Source: Syntrophales bacterium
GTDB taxonomy: Bacteria; Desulfobacterota; Syntrophia; Syntrophales; UBA4778
Assembly: GCA_028712885.1 (NCBI GenBank)
Contig: JAQTPK010000025.1
Span: 1-39,829 of the forward strand
DNA: 39,829 nt
Reading direction: 5' to 3'
The notes beneath the pieces are model-generated. The model searched no databases. It was not told the origin of the DNA and was given only the letters and a program-made list of their open reading frames with translations. Below, in pieces: positions 33,232 through 39,829 of the stretch (positions are counted from its first letter, which is position 1; each line of letters opens with the position of its first letter). The position numbers and the translations under genes are program-made.

Positions 33232-33624
33232 CTATACCTTGGCCGATTGCGTCCGGCTCTTCTGAAAGAATTTCCTGTAGTCGTCCGTCAGGGAGGAGAG
33301 CATGTCCTCCATATCCTGTTCGTCTGCATCCTCCTGCAATACGGTAACGACCGTTCCCGCATAATGTTCCGCCTCCTGGAGAGATATTCCCTCGCGCTCG
33401 GCGACAAACTTCAGAAACTTTTCGAGCCCGAAATTTTCCGTCTTCTTTTCCTCGAAAAACGAGGAGATCGTGGCGGGGAGAGGGTAACGTATATACTTTT
33501 TCCCCGTCTGCCCGAGCCTGCGGCCGAGCGTTTCCAGGGTCGCCCGCGCGGCGCTTTCGGCTGTCTTCCTCGATCCGAACCGCCCTCGCTGTTTGATCTG
33601 ATCTATGAATTCTCCGTATTTCAT
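33232..33624 (-). CDS. DUF2267 family protein
   Basis: 130 residues, all helical, with the family opening M-K-Y-G-E-F-I-D-Q-I-K-Q-R-G and the A-A-R-A-T-L-E-T-L-G-R-R-L block, followed by a second related helical unit (F-L-K-F-V-A-E-R-E-G ... A-E-H-Y-A-G-T-V-V-T-V-L-Q-E). GGAGGG lies upstream of ATG 33624. DUF2267 proteins are often stress-linked, but no function is established. It is a single-gene unit here. Confidence 0.8.
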   Translation of the reverse strand: MKYGEFIDQIKQRGRFGSRKTAESAARATLETLGRRLGQTGKKYIRYPLPATISSFFEEKKTENFGLEKFLKFVAEREGISLQEAEHYAGTVVTVLQEDADEQDMEDMLSSLTDDYRKFFQKSRTQSAKV

Positions 33625-34089
33625 GCCTGTTTGCCCTCCGGTTTTATTCCCGGGCATATCGATCCCGGGATGTTTGAGCTTCTCCCAAGCTTATGCCTGC
33701 CGGATCATCCCCTTTGTACGGGTTTATACCGTAAAGGCGCGGAGGTTCCCATCGGGACAAACAGTATTATCCAGGCGTAAAATATTCAAAACTGTATGAA
33801 CCAAAAGCACCTGGTACCTTGGGGCTGCGGTGCAGTCCAACGTGCGTTATAGGGGAGTTCCTTAAGTTTCCAGGTTAATCCGGCAAACTTGGAATCGAAC
33901 TGAAAATACTTGAGCACGGGACCATGCGAAGGGAAAGAACCGGGCCGGGAACTGAAAACTGTGAACTTTTAATCCATCGGCTCACGAGTATTGACTTATC
34001 AACAATAATCTATAAGGTTTTACCGTCGAACCGGTTATGCTGAGGACATCCATCTCTCTCCGGTCGAAAACATACAAAGGAAGCGAAGA
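33625..34089. other. Intergenic region between DUF2267 and the CDF gene
   Basis: No gene is recognised. GAACTGAAAA occurs twice (near 33898 and 33951) in the usual degenerate-repeat style. TTGACT at 33991-33996 followed by TCTATAAG is a weak promoter candidate for the zinc exporter, with a short spacer. Confidence 0.45.
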
Positions 34090-35058
34090 TTGAGCCATCA
34101 TCATTTCCATGAACACGGCCCCGATAATCAGGAGAAACGCGGCTATTCTCTCAAAGCCCGATTTATATTCACAATAATCTTCAACGTAATCATCACTGTA
34201 ACCGAGTACATAGGCGGTTTTCTCTCGGGAAGCCTCGCGCTTTTGTCGGATGCCACCCACAACCTTTCGGATGTGGTCTCCCTGATCTTCGGGTATGTCG
34301 GAGAAAAGGTCTCGGAGAAAAAGGCGGACCTCGAATACTCGTTCGGCCTGAGGCGATTCGAGGTCGTTACCGCGGTCGTCAATGCGGTCGCGTTGTGGGG
34401 GATCGGCATTTTTATAATCTACGAAGCTTTCCTGCGGTGGCGGAACCCGGTAGAGATCAATCTCTCGATCATGCTGCCCATCGCCGCGACAGGGCTCATC
34501 GGAAACACCCTTTCAATTTTCGTCCTGGGCAGGCACCAGAAAAGCATGAACGCCCGGGCGGCTTTTCTGCATCTGCTCTATGATGCGATCACTTCCGCTG
34601 CGGTCATCGCGGCCGGTCTGGCGATTTATTTTACCGGGGCGCTCTGGCTGGACCTCTTCATCAGCATTGCGATATCCGTCATGATGATCGTCAGTTCCAG
34701 CAGCATTCTTTCGGAAGCTCTCAGGATCTTCCTGCAGATGGCGCCGCGGAGCATCGATGCCGACCGCGTCCAGCGGTGCATTCAGGAAACGGCGGGGGCC
34801 GATGGGGTCCATGGGCTGCATATATGGTCCGTCAACTCGTCGGAAATTTTTCTTTCCTGCCATGTGTGCATGGACCCGGGGCGCAGGCAGTATGACAACA
34901 ATGAAATCATCGGCCGTCTTAATTCCATGCTGAGGCAGAAATTCGGCATTTCCCATACAGCCATTCAGGTCGAGAAGGGAAACGCCTGCGCGTCCGGGAT
35001 CAACGGATGCTGCGAAATGGTTCAGTCCGGCCGGGGCTCTAAGGCGGCGGCCTCATAA
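34090..35058 (+). CDS. Cation diffusion facilitator (zinc exporter, CzcD/ZitB type)
   Basis: 322 residues: a His-rich N-terminus (MSHHHFHEHG), six transmembrane helices, and a cytoplasmic C-terminal domain. The transport-site ligands are His57-x3-Asp61 in DATHNLSD (helix 2) and His161-x3-Asp165 in HLLYDA (helix 5), the pattern of zinc-selective members exchanging metal for protons. The C-terminal tail has extra cysteines (NACASGINGCC) that may sense or bind metal. The start is TTG at 34090, supported by AAAGGAAG and the His-rich opening. It is convergent with the next operon. Confidence 0.94.
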   Translation: MSHHHFHEHGPDNQEKRGYSLKARFIFTIIFNVIITVTEYIGGFLSGSLALLSDATHNLSDVVSLIFGYVGEKVSEKKADLEYSFGLRRFEVVTAVVNAVALWGIGIFIIYEAFLRWRNPVEINLSIMLPIAATGLIGNTLSIFVLGRHQKSMNARAAFLHLLYDAITSAAVIAAGLAIYFTGALWLDLFISIAISVMMIVSSSSILSEALRIFLQMAPRSIDADRVQRCIQETAGADGVHGLHIWSVNSSEIFLSCHVCMDPGRRQYDNNEIIGRLNSMLRQKFGISHTAIQVEKGNACASGINGCCEMVQSGRGSKAAAS

Positions 35059-35101
35059 TCCCCCGCGGCAAGGACATGAGGAGTTGCAGTCCGGCCCGGG
35101 T

Positions 35102-36061
35102 TCAAGCGGAAAAAGTAAGTTTCGTCCCCGACATGTTGAGGATAAATCTCTCCGGCATCTCCCGTTCCATGTGCATGATCGCTTTCCTGCCGGTGCAGTG
35201 GGTCGGAACGATATAGGCGGGCTTTAATTTTTTCAGCTCCTCGGTCGTCCTGCCGATAATGGGTTCGAAAGCCGGGCCGGAAAGGTGGAACCCTCCCATA
35301 ATTACATGTACCTGATCGACTCCCGTCACTTCGCGGGCATACTGGACGGTATTGACTATTCCCGAATGCGCGCAGCCCGACAGCACCAGAAGGCCTTTCC
35401 CTTTCAGGTTCATCACGATCGAGGTGTCGTCCTCGATGGGATCCCATTTCTCCACGCCGTCCTCCTGGAAATGAGCAATGGGGAATCCCCGCTCAAAGTC
35501 CGTCCGGCGTGAAACTTCGCCCAGGAAAAGGGCCGCGCCGTCCAGAAGGAGCCGGGGCGTCCTGGATTCGATTACGTTTACACCTTCCCGTTCCGCCATG
35601 GCCCTGGTGAACGGGAGAAAACAGATCTTTCGCTCCCCGCCCACTTTTAAATATCTGGGAGTCTTATAGACGGCGGGGTGAAGATACATTTCCACGCCCT
35701 TCCGGCCTATCATCGCGACGAGCTTTCCAAATCCCCCCAGGTGATCCGTATGCCCATGGGAAAGGGCAAGCGCCTCCACCCCGCTTAAATCTTCTCCCAG
35801 CGCCTTCGCATTGTATGCCGCCCCGAACTCCGAGAACCCGAAGTCGAACAGCAGCGACCTGGTCCGGCCGCCAAGGGTGATTTTGACAACGGCGGAATAC
35901 CCGTGTTCCGCGATAATGGAATTCCGAAATTCCCGGTTCTTCAGCGGCAGGGCCCGGGATATGATCGCGCTGTTGTCCGTGGCCGTCACATCGATGAGAT
36001 TATCCTGAAGCGTCAGGATTTCGACCTTCTCCGCCTCCTGAAGGCGAATGCCGTTTTTCAT
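35102..36061 (-). CDS. Metallo-beta-lactamase-fold hydrolase (COG1237 type)
   Basis: 319 residues. The binuclear metal motif is His102-x-His104-x-Asp106-His107 in SHGHTDHLGG; LSGCAHSGIVNT and the late THCTG histidine complete the site. This branch includes archaeal enzymes of methanopterin synthesis (dihydropterin / ribofuranosylaminobenzene phosphate formation) by similarity, but most bacterial members are uncharacterised. AAAGGAG lies seven bases before ATG 36061, 12 nt after the shortened radical SAM gene. It is last in the MinD/MrpORP operon. Confidence 0.88.
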   Translation of the reverse strand: MKNGIRLQEAEKVEILTLQDNLIDVTATDNSAIISRALPLKNREFRNSIIAEHGYSAVVKITLGGRTRSLLFDFGFSEFGAAYNAKALGEDLSGVEALALSHGHTDHLGGFGKLVAMIGRKGVEMYLHPAVYKTPRYLKVGGERKICFLPFTRAMAEREGVNVIESRTPRLLLDGAALFLGEVSRRTDFERGFPIAHFQEDGVEKWDPIEDDTSIVMNLKGKGLLVLSGCAHSGIVNTVQYAREVTGVDQVHVIMGGFHLSGPAFEPIIGRTTEELKKLKPAYIVPTHCTGRKAIMHMEREMPERFILNMSGTKLTFSA

Positions 36062-36073
36062 TGTGAGCTCCTT

Positions 36074-36562
36074 TTATTTGATTTGCCCTTCCAGAACATC
36101 CCTGTACGCGATCCCCGGCGCAGGCCGGTTGATCTCCTCGAACGAGTCCGGGGAACAGGCGTCCAGCTTGGCGATGACGTAATTCGCGGAGAGGAGATCC
36201 TCTCTTACGTCTTCCCGGAACATAAGAGAGGCATTCGTCAGGACGGCGACCGGCCTGCGCCGGATGCGTCGAACGGCGCTTATCGCTTCCCCCAGGTTCC
36301 GCGCCAGGGTAGGCTCGCCTATTCCGGAAAATGTAATGTGATCCTCCTCGACTTCCGGCAGGCCCGCCATTTCTTCCAGGATCTCTTCAGTGGAAACATA
36401 GAGCCTTCTCTCCGTCGTGTAAGCGGGCGTCCTGCCGAGTTGGCAATAGCTGCAATCGAAAGTGCAGACCTTCGCATCCTGCGACAGAAGGTCAATGCCC
36501 AGGGAGACGCCGAGCCGCCATGAATCCACGGGGCCGTAAACGTATTTGAAATCTCTTTTCAT
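36074..36562 (-). CDS. Radical SAM protein, C-terminally shortened
   Basis: 162 residues with the [4Fe-4S]/SAM motif C33-x3-C37-x2-C40 (KVCTFDCSYCQLG), the GGE-like TFSGIGEPTLA segment and TNASL. It resembles the COG0731-type family, whose members are longer, commonly 250 residues or more. This one stops after GIAYRDVLEGQIK, about two thirds through the barrel, and the stop is followed at once by the ribosome site of the next gene. It may be a deletion product that is no longer active, or a partial barrel that works with another protein. The ATG at 36562 follows GAGG by four bases. Confidence 0.8.
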   Translation of the reverse strand: MKRDFKYVYGPVDSWRLGVSLGIDLLSQDAKVCTFDCSYCQLGRTPAYTTERRLYVSTEEILEEMAGLPEVEEDHITFSGIGEPTLARNLGEAISAVRRIRRRPVAVLTNASLMFREDVREDLLSANYVIAKLDACSPDSFEEINRPAPGIAYRDVLEGQIK

Positions 36563-36576
36563 CAAGCCTCTAAATA

Positions 36577-37125
36577 TTACAGGATGAAAACAGCCGCCGC
36601 CAGGACGGTCGTGTCTCCCGAATTTTTCGCGATGCTGGATTGAGTGATGTTTCTCGTTCTTACTATTTTTCCGCTGATCCGGAATATCTCTTTTTTTTCG
36701 TCCCAGCTTTCATCCACGTTGAAATCTATCCCGAGCGTGGATGCAAGCATGGCCGCCGCCAGATCTTCGGCGTAGTCCCCGGCCTGCTTCTCGGTCTGTC
36801 CGTACGCATGGTGCTCGCTGATGTAGCCGTAAGCCTTTTTGTCGGCCGGGATCGCGCACCCGACGGAGGCCGCCAGGAGCCTCCGCGGTTCGTTGCTGCA
36901 GCATCGGCTCATGACGCAATAAGTTACGGCGCCGGACTCGAGACTTTTCATCCCGTGCGCCCTTGAAACCATCCTGCACCCCGGCGGCAGAATACTCGAT
37001 ACCTGTACGAGATTGCACTTCTCTATGCCGGCATCACGGAGGGCCAGTTCGAAAGAGTGAAGCTCCTCCTTATGAACGCCGACGCCTTTGGTCAGAAAAA
37101 ATTCCCGCGGAACCGATACTTTCAC
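36577..37125 (-). CDS. Pyruvoyl-dependent arginine decarboxylase
   Basis: Makes agmatine for polyamine synthesis; the proenzyme cleaves itself to form a pyruvoyl group. 182 residues if GTG 37125 is the start, chosen because GAGGGCG lies just before it and it follows the MrpORP stop by seven bases; a longer frame would overlap that gene. The self-processing site is Ser43-Ser44 in NLVQVSSILPPGC, and the family motif A-Y-G-Y-I-S-E-H-H-A-Y-G with the C-terminal G-D-T-T-V-L-A-A-A-V-F is present. Its place inside a metal-cluster operon is unusual. Confidence 0.9.
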   Translation of the reverse strand: MKVSVPREFFLTKGVGVHKEELHSFELALRDAGIEKCNLVQVSSILPPGCRMVSRAHGMKSLESGAVTYCVMSRCCSNEPRRLLAASVGCAIPADKKAYGYISEHHAYGQTEKQAGDYAEDLAAAMLASTLGIDFNVDESWDEKKEIFRISGKIVRTRNITQSSIAKNSGDTTVLAAAVFIL

Positions 37126-37132
37126 GGCGCCC

Positions 37133-38365
37133 TCAATGGTCGCAAACGTTCTCGCCCTGCACAAGGGTTCCATCCAGCCAGGCATGCACCACTTTTTCGG
37201 GCGTGTCCGCAGGGGCTCCGGTCATAACGCGGATCCCGCGCTCGGCGAAGAGGCCCTGCGCGCGGGATCCCATTCCACCCGCTATGATCAGCTCGGCCCC
37301 CCGCTCCCCGAGCCACCGGGGCAGCAGGCCGGGCTCATGGGGCGGCGCATTGACGTCTTCGCGCATCAATATCTTTTTCCCCTTCACGTCCACATCGATT
37401 ATGGCGAACCGTTCGCAATGGCCGAAATGCATTGCCAGCCTGCCGTCCGCCAGGGGAATGGCGACTCGCATCTTCCCGTCCTCCTTTGCCGTTTTCTCTC
37501 CCTCCACCGGGGATCCCCCGCCTCCGTCCGCGGCCTCAACACGGCTGATGATCTCCCGCATCGACTCCGCAGCGGGGGCGTCCGCAAACGCGTCGATAAA
37601 CGCCAAACCCCTGTCGCCGGATTCCACAATCTTCGGGTCCATCGGTATTGCGCCGAGAAAAGGCACCTTCATGTCCCTGGCAATCTCGCGCCCGCCGCCG
37701 GAAGACAGGACCGGCGTAACCTTGCCGCAGTGCGGACAGGCGAAACCGCTCATGTTCTCGATGACCCCGATCACCGGGACCCCGAGCCGCCTGCAGAACG
37801 AAATCGACTTGCGCACATCCACCGCCGCCACTTTTTGCGGCGTCGTCACGATGACTGCGCCATCCACCTTGCCCAGCAATTGGATGACCGACAGCGGCTC
37901 ATCGCCTGTTCCGGGAGGGGAATCGACTATCAGGTAATCCAGATCTCCCCAGGCGACATCTTTCAGAAACTGCTTGATTACCCCCATTTTCATCGGTCCC
38001 CGCCAGATGACGGCATCGTCCCGGTCGGCCAGGAAGAAACCCATGGACAGTATCTTGAGATTCCCCAGAGCGACCGGGAAGATCTCGCCCTCGGAGCCCT
38101 GAACGGATTCCTGCTCCAGGCCGAGCATGGTCGGAATGCTGGGGCCGTGTATGTCGACGTCCAGAAGACCTACCCTCTTGCCCGATTTCATCAGGGCTAC
38201 CGCAAGGTTCACGGCGACCGTGCTCTTGCCCACGCCCCCTTTTCCCGACAGCACCACTATCTTCCGGCGGATCCGCGACAGGCGCTGTTCGAGTTTTCTT
38301 TCTTCTTCCAGCTCTTCCTCAGACCGGCACGAAAAGGTCTTTTCAGCCGATTCTTTTTCTTTCAT
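37133..38365 (-). CDS. Mrp/NBP35 P-loop ATPase fused to a NifX/orange-protein domain (MrpORP type)
   Basis: 410 residues. The ATPase (about 30-290) has the deviant Walker A GKGGVGKS (41-48), DVDIHGPS, DSPPGTGDEPL and the cluster-bridging CPHC. Residues 299-410 form a NifX/NifB-type cofactor domain (MRVAIPLADGRLAMHFGHC...). This fusion is the MrpORP design known from Desulfovibrio, linked to the orange protein complex and metal-sulfur cluster assembly. The N-terminal four-Cys ferredoxin motif of NBP35 is reduced to one Cys (C13). GGAGG five bases before ATG 38365 decides the start. It overlaps the upstream MinD gene by 23 nt. Confidence 0.9.
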   Translation of the reverse strand: MKEKESAEKTFSCRSEEELEEERKLEQRLSRIRRKIVVLSGKGGVGKSTVAVNLAVALMKSGKRVGLLDVDIHGPSIPTMLGLEQESVQGSEGEIFPVALGNLKILSMGFFLADRDDAVIWRGPMKMGVIKQFLKDVAWGDLDYLIVDSPPGTGDEPLSVIQLLGKVDGAVIVTTPQKVAAVDVRKSISFCRRLGVPVIGVIENMSGFACPHCGKVTPVLSSGGGREIARDMKVPFLGAIPMDPKIVESGDRGLAFIDAFADAPAAESMREIISRVEAADGGGGSPVEGEKTAKEDGKMRVAIPLADGRLAMHFGHCERFAIIDVDVKGKKILMREDVNAPPHEPGLLPRWLGERGAELIIAGGMGSRAQGLFAERGIRVMTGAPADTPEKVVHAWLDGTLVQGENVCDH

Positions 38366-39251
38366 TGATTCCTCCATCTTCCATCATTTTTTTCCAGATC
38401 CTGCGGATATCTTCCGCAGAGGGCGCATCCGTTTCGACTGCCGCTTTTTCCTGCATCTGAGCCAGGGTGACCGACCGGTCGTAGCGGATACGGCCGGCCA
38501 TGAACGCGCCTTCTTTCCGGACCCCCTCTTCAATGCGGTCGGCCGCTTCCGGGTTCAGGTCCCATTTGTTGATGCAGACATGGGCGGGGATCCCGAAATG
38601 CCGGGCCAGGGCAAGAACCCGTTTGAGGTCGTGCTCGCCCGCGACCGTGGGTTCGGTGACGACCACTACAAACGATGCGCCCGTTACCGAGGCGATCACC
38701 GGGCATCCTATCCCGGGAGGGCCGTCCACGATTATCAGCGAGCGATTCCCCTCTTCCGCAAGGCGGCGGGCCTCAGTGCGTACGGTAGAAACCAGTTTTC
38801 CCGAGTTCTCGGCGGCCGCCGCCAGCCGCGCGTGGACCATCGGCCCGCAGCGCGTATCCGAAATCATCCATTCGCCGCAGATCCTTTCGGGAAAATCGAT
38901 CGCCTCGACCGGGCAGAACCTGACGCATACCCCGCATCCTTCGCAGGCGACCGGATCGATGACGAACAGCGCCGGATCATCGGCGCTTCGGGCTACAGCC
39001 CCGAAACGGCAGTAGTCCAGGCATGCGCCGCAGCCGATGCAGTCTTCCCGCCGTATGACCGCCTCGTTGCCGCACCGGAATTCGCGGCGCTCCCTGATGC
39101 GGGGCTTCAGGATAAGATGGAGGTCAGCCGCGTCCACGTCGCAGTCGGCGATTACAGGCCTGTCCGCAAGCACGGCGAAAGACGCGGCCAGGCTGGTCTT
39201 TCCGGTCCCTCCCTTTCCGCTGATAACGACAACCTCTTTCACTTCTCTCAT
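38343..39251 (-). CDS. MinD-family ATPase with inserted 2x[4Fe-4S] ferredoxin domain
   Basis: 302 residues. Deviant Walker A at GKGGTGKTS (12-20), then an inserted ferredoxin domain with two clusters, C71-x2-C-x2-C-x3-C81 and C103-x2-C-x2-C-x3-C113, and Walker B-type DGPPGIGCP. These are Orp3/Orp4-like proteins of the orange protein complex, not the cell-division MinD. ATGA overlap with the gene upstream and 23-nt overlap with the gene downstream indicate strict co-translation. Confidence 0.92.
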   Translation of the reverse strand: MREVKEVVVISGKGGTGKTSLAASFAVLADRPVIADCDVDAADLHLILKPRIRERREFRCGNEAVIRREDCIGCGACLDYCRFGAVARSADDPALFVIDPVACEGCGVCVRFCPVEAIDFPERICGEWMISDTRCGPMVHARLAAAAENSGKLVSTVRTEARRLAEEGNRSLIIVDGPPGIGCPVIASVTGASFVVVVTEPTVAGEHDLKRVLALARHFGIPAHVCINKWDLNPEAADRIEEGVRKEGAFMAGRIRYDRSVTLAQMQEKAAVETDAPSAEDIRRIWKKMMEDGGINERKRIG

Positions 39252-39829
39252 GTCCGGGTCCCTTTTTTCCGATCGAGGGCCTGGACGTTGCGAAGCAGCC
39301 GCTCGAAATGCTTCCTGTACTCCGGGAGGGCCTCGACGATCATCTCCCCCCTTGAATAGGCCTCGGCGATCCTTCTGTCATCGGGGATCTCCAGCAGGAC
39401 AGGTATTTCTTCCCTTGCGCAGAAAGCCTGGACCCTGTCGTCCCCGATCCCGGACCGGTTTACTACAACCCCGAAAGGAACGGCGATCTCGCGGACGACC
39501 TCCACCGCGAGCTTCAGATCGTGGAGCCCGAACGGTGTCGGCTCGGTAACCAGAATCGCAAGGTCCGCGCCCCGGAGCGTCGTTATTACCGGACATGACG
39601 TGCCGGGGGGAGCGTCCAGGATAGCATCCGTTCCGTTGCGGAGGCGCGACTTTACCGCACGGATAAGGGGGGGAGCCATAGCGGCCCCTATATTCAGCCG
39701 CCCGTGGATAAGAGTTACATTCCCGGACTGAAACGTCTCTACCACGCCGATCGGCCTGCCGATCTCGCGAATGGCTCCGAGGGGGCACACAAGGGTGCAC
39801 CCGCCGCAGCCGTGGCACATGTCGGGAAA
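39248..39829 (-). CDS. Second MinD-family ferredoxin ATPase (5' end beyond the window)
   Basis: The visible C-terminal part (about 190 residues) begins within a [4Fe-4S] motif (M-C-H-G-C-G-G-C-T-L-V-C-P) and continues with DAPPGTSCP and the same domain end as its neighbour, so the two ATPases are paralogues. The P-loop lies outside the window. It overlaps the next gene by ATGA. Paired MinD proteins of this kind usually act together as a heterodimer in the orange protein complex; further orp genes may lie upstream. Confidence 0.88.
   Translation of the reverse strand, partial: FPDMCHGCGGCTLVCPLGAIREIGRPIGVVETFQSGNVTLIHGRLNIGAAMAPPLIRAVKSRLRNGTDAILDAPPGTSCPVITTLRGADLAILVTEPTPFGLHDLKLAVEVVREIAVPFGVVVNRSGIGDDRVQAFCAREEIPVLLEIPDDRRIAEAYSRGEMIVEALPEYRKHFERLLRNVQALDRKKGTRT

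Noticed and set aside
37088-38368. 426-codon open frame opposite MrpORP
   Set aside because: Shadow frame; the minus strand carries P-loop and NifX motifs with ribosome sites.
38343-39829. Cell-division MinD
   Set aside because: Inserted ferredoxin clusters, no MinC/MinE, and MrpORP neighbour point to the orange protein type.
1-39829. CRISPR array
   Set aside because: No regularly spaced identical repeats of 24-40 bp; the intergenic repeats are short, degenerate and unevenly spaced.

Overview
The window is about 40 kb of GC-rich DNA that reads like a strictly anaerobic deltaproteobacterium (Desulfobacterota, syntroph or sulfate-reducer type). The evidence is an orange-protein-type MinD/MrpORP cluster, a HydBC/HoxEFU-like NADH-flavin module, a pyruvoyl arginine decarboxylase, an NtrC-type regulator with a matching sigma-54 promoter, and REP-like repeats that I associate with this group. 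The taxonomic call is inference; no rRNA gene is present.

Layout. (1) 22-3953, plus strand: a CaiB/BaiF CoA-transferase with an altered active site, rpsT with its terminator, and an orphan three-PAS histidine kinase. (2) 4083-18211, all minus strand: a housekeeping block in transcription order yceD-rpmF-fabD-fabG-acpP-fabF-rpiB-glyA-comEB-nrdR-ribE-ribBA-ribH-nusB-(M17 N-domain protein)-leuS-lptE. It combines fatty-acid initiation and elongation, one-carbon and nucleotide metabolism, and riboflavin synthesis. plsX and fabH, ribD and holA, which often sit inside or next to such blocks, are absent. (3) 18450-20326, plus strand: gltX followed by tRNA-Gln(CTG) and tRNA-Glu(CTC). (4) 20281-22872: a 2.5-kb mini-island bounded by a 55-bp perfect direct repeat of the tRNA-Glu 3' half. 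It carries a two-gene AbiE-like toxin-antitoxin pair with its own promoter and twin operators, a REP-like element and a degenerate tRNA, but no integrase. (5) 23021-24420, minus: an exported pentapeptide-repeat protein and a DUF4412-type lipoprotein.

(6) 24850-33054, minus: a self-contained regulatory and redox unit. A GAF histidine kinase and a sigma-54 response regulator lie upstream of a clear -24/-12 promoter (30299-30314). That promoter drives a Cys-rich small protein, NuoE-, NuoF- and NuoG-N-like subunits and, where a hydrogenase catalytic subunit might be expected, a glutamate-synthase-like FMN protein lacking both the amidotransferase domain and the [3Fe-4S] cysteines. This is the best candidate here for an undescribed enzyme: an NADH-linked, possibly electron-bifurcating complex of unknown substrate. 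(7) 33232-35058: a DUF2267 protein (minus) and a CDF zinc exporter (plus). (8) 35102-39829, minus: two ferredoxin-bearing MinD ATPases (one cut by the window edge), an Mrp-NifX fusion (MrpORP type), pyruvoyl arginine decarboxylase, a C-terminally shortened radical SAM protein and a metallo-beta-lactamase-fold protein, tightly packed as one operon.

Many intergenic spaces contain degenerate, roughly 7-nt tandem words, often arranged as facing inverted arms. Two copies of a longer REP-like element (3989-4089 and 20443-20585) are also present, and the first supplies the stop codon of lptE. Start codons below were chosen from visible Shine-Dalgarno sequences and often differ from the longest open frame.
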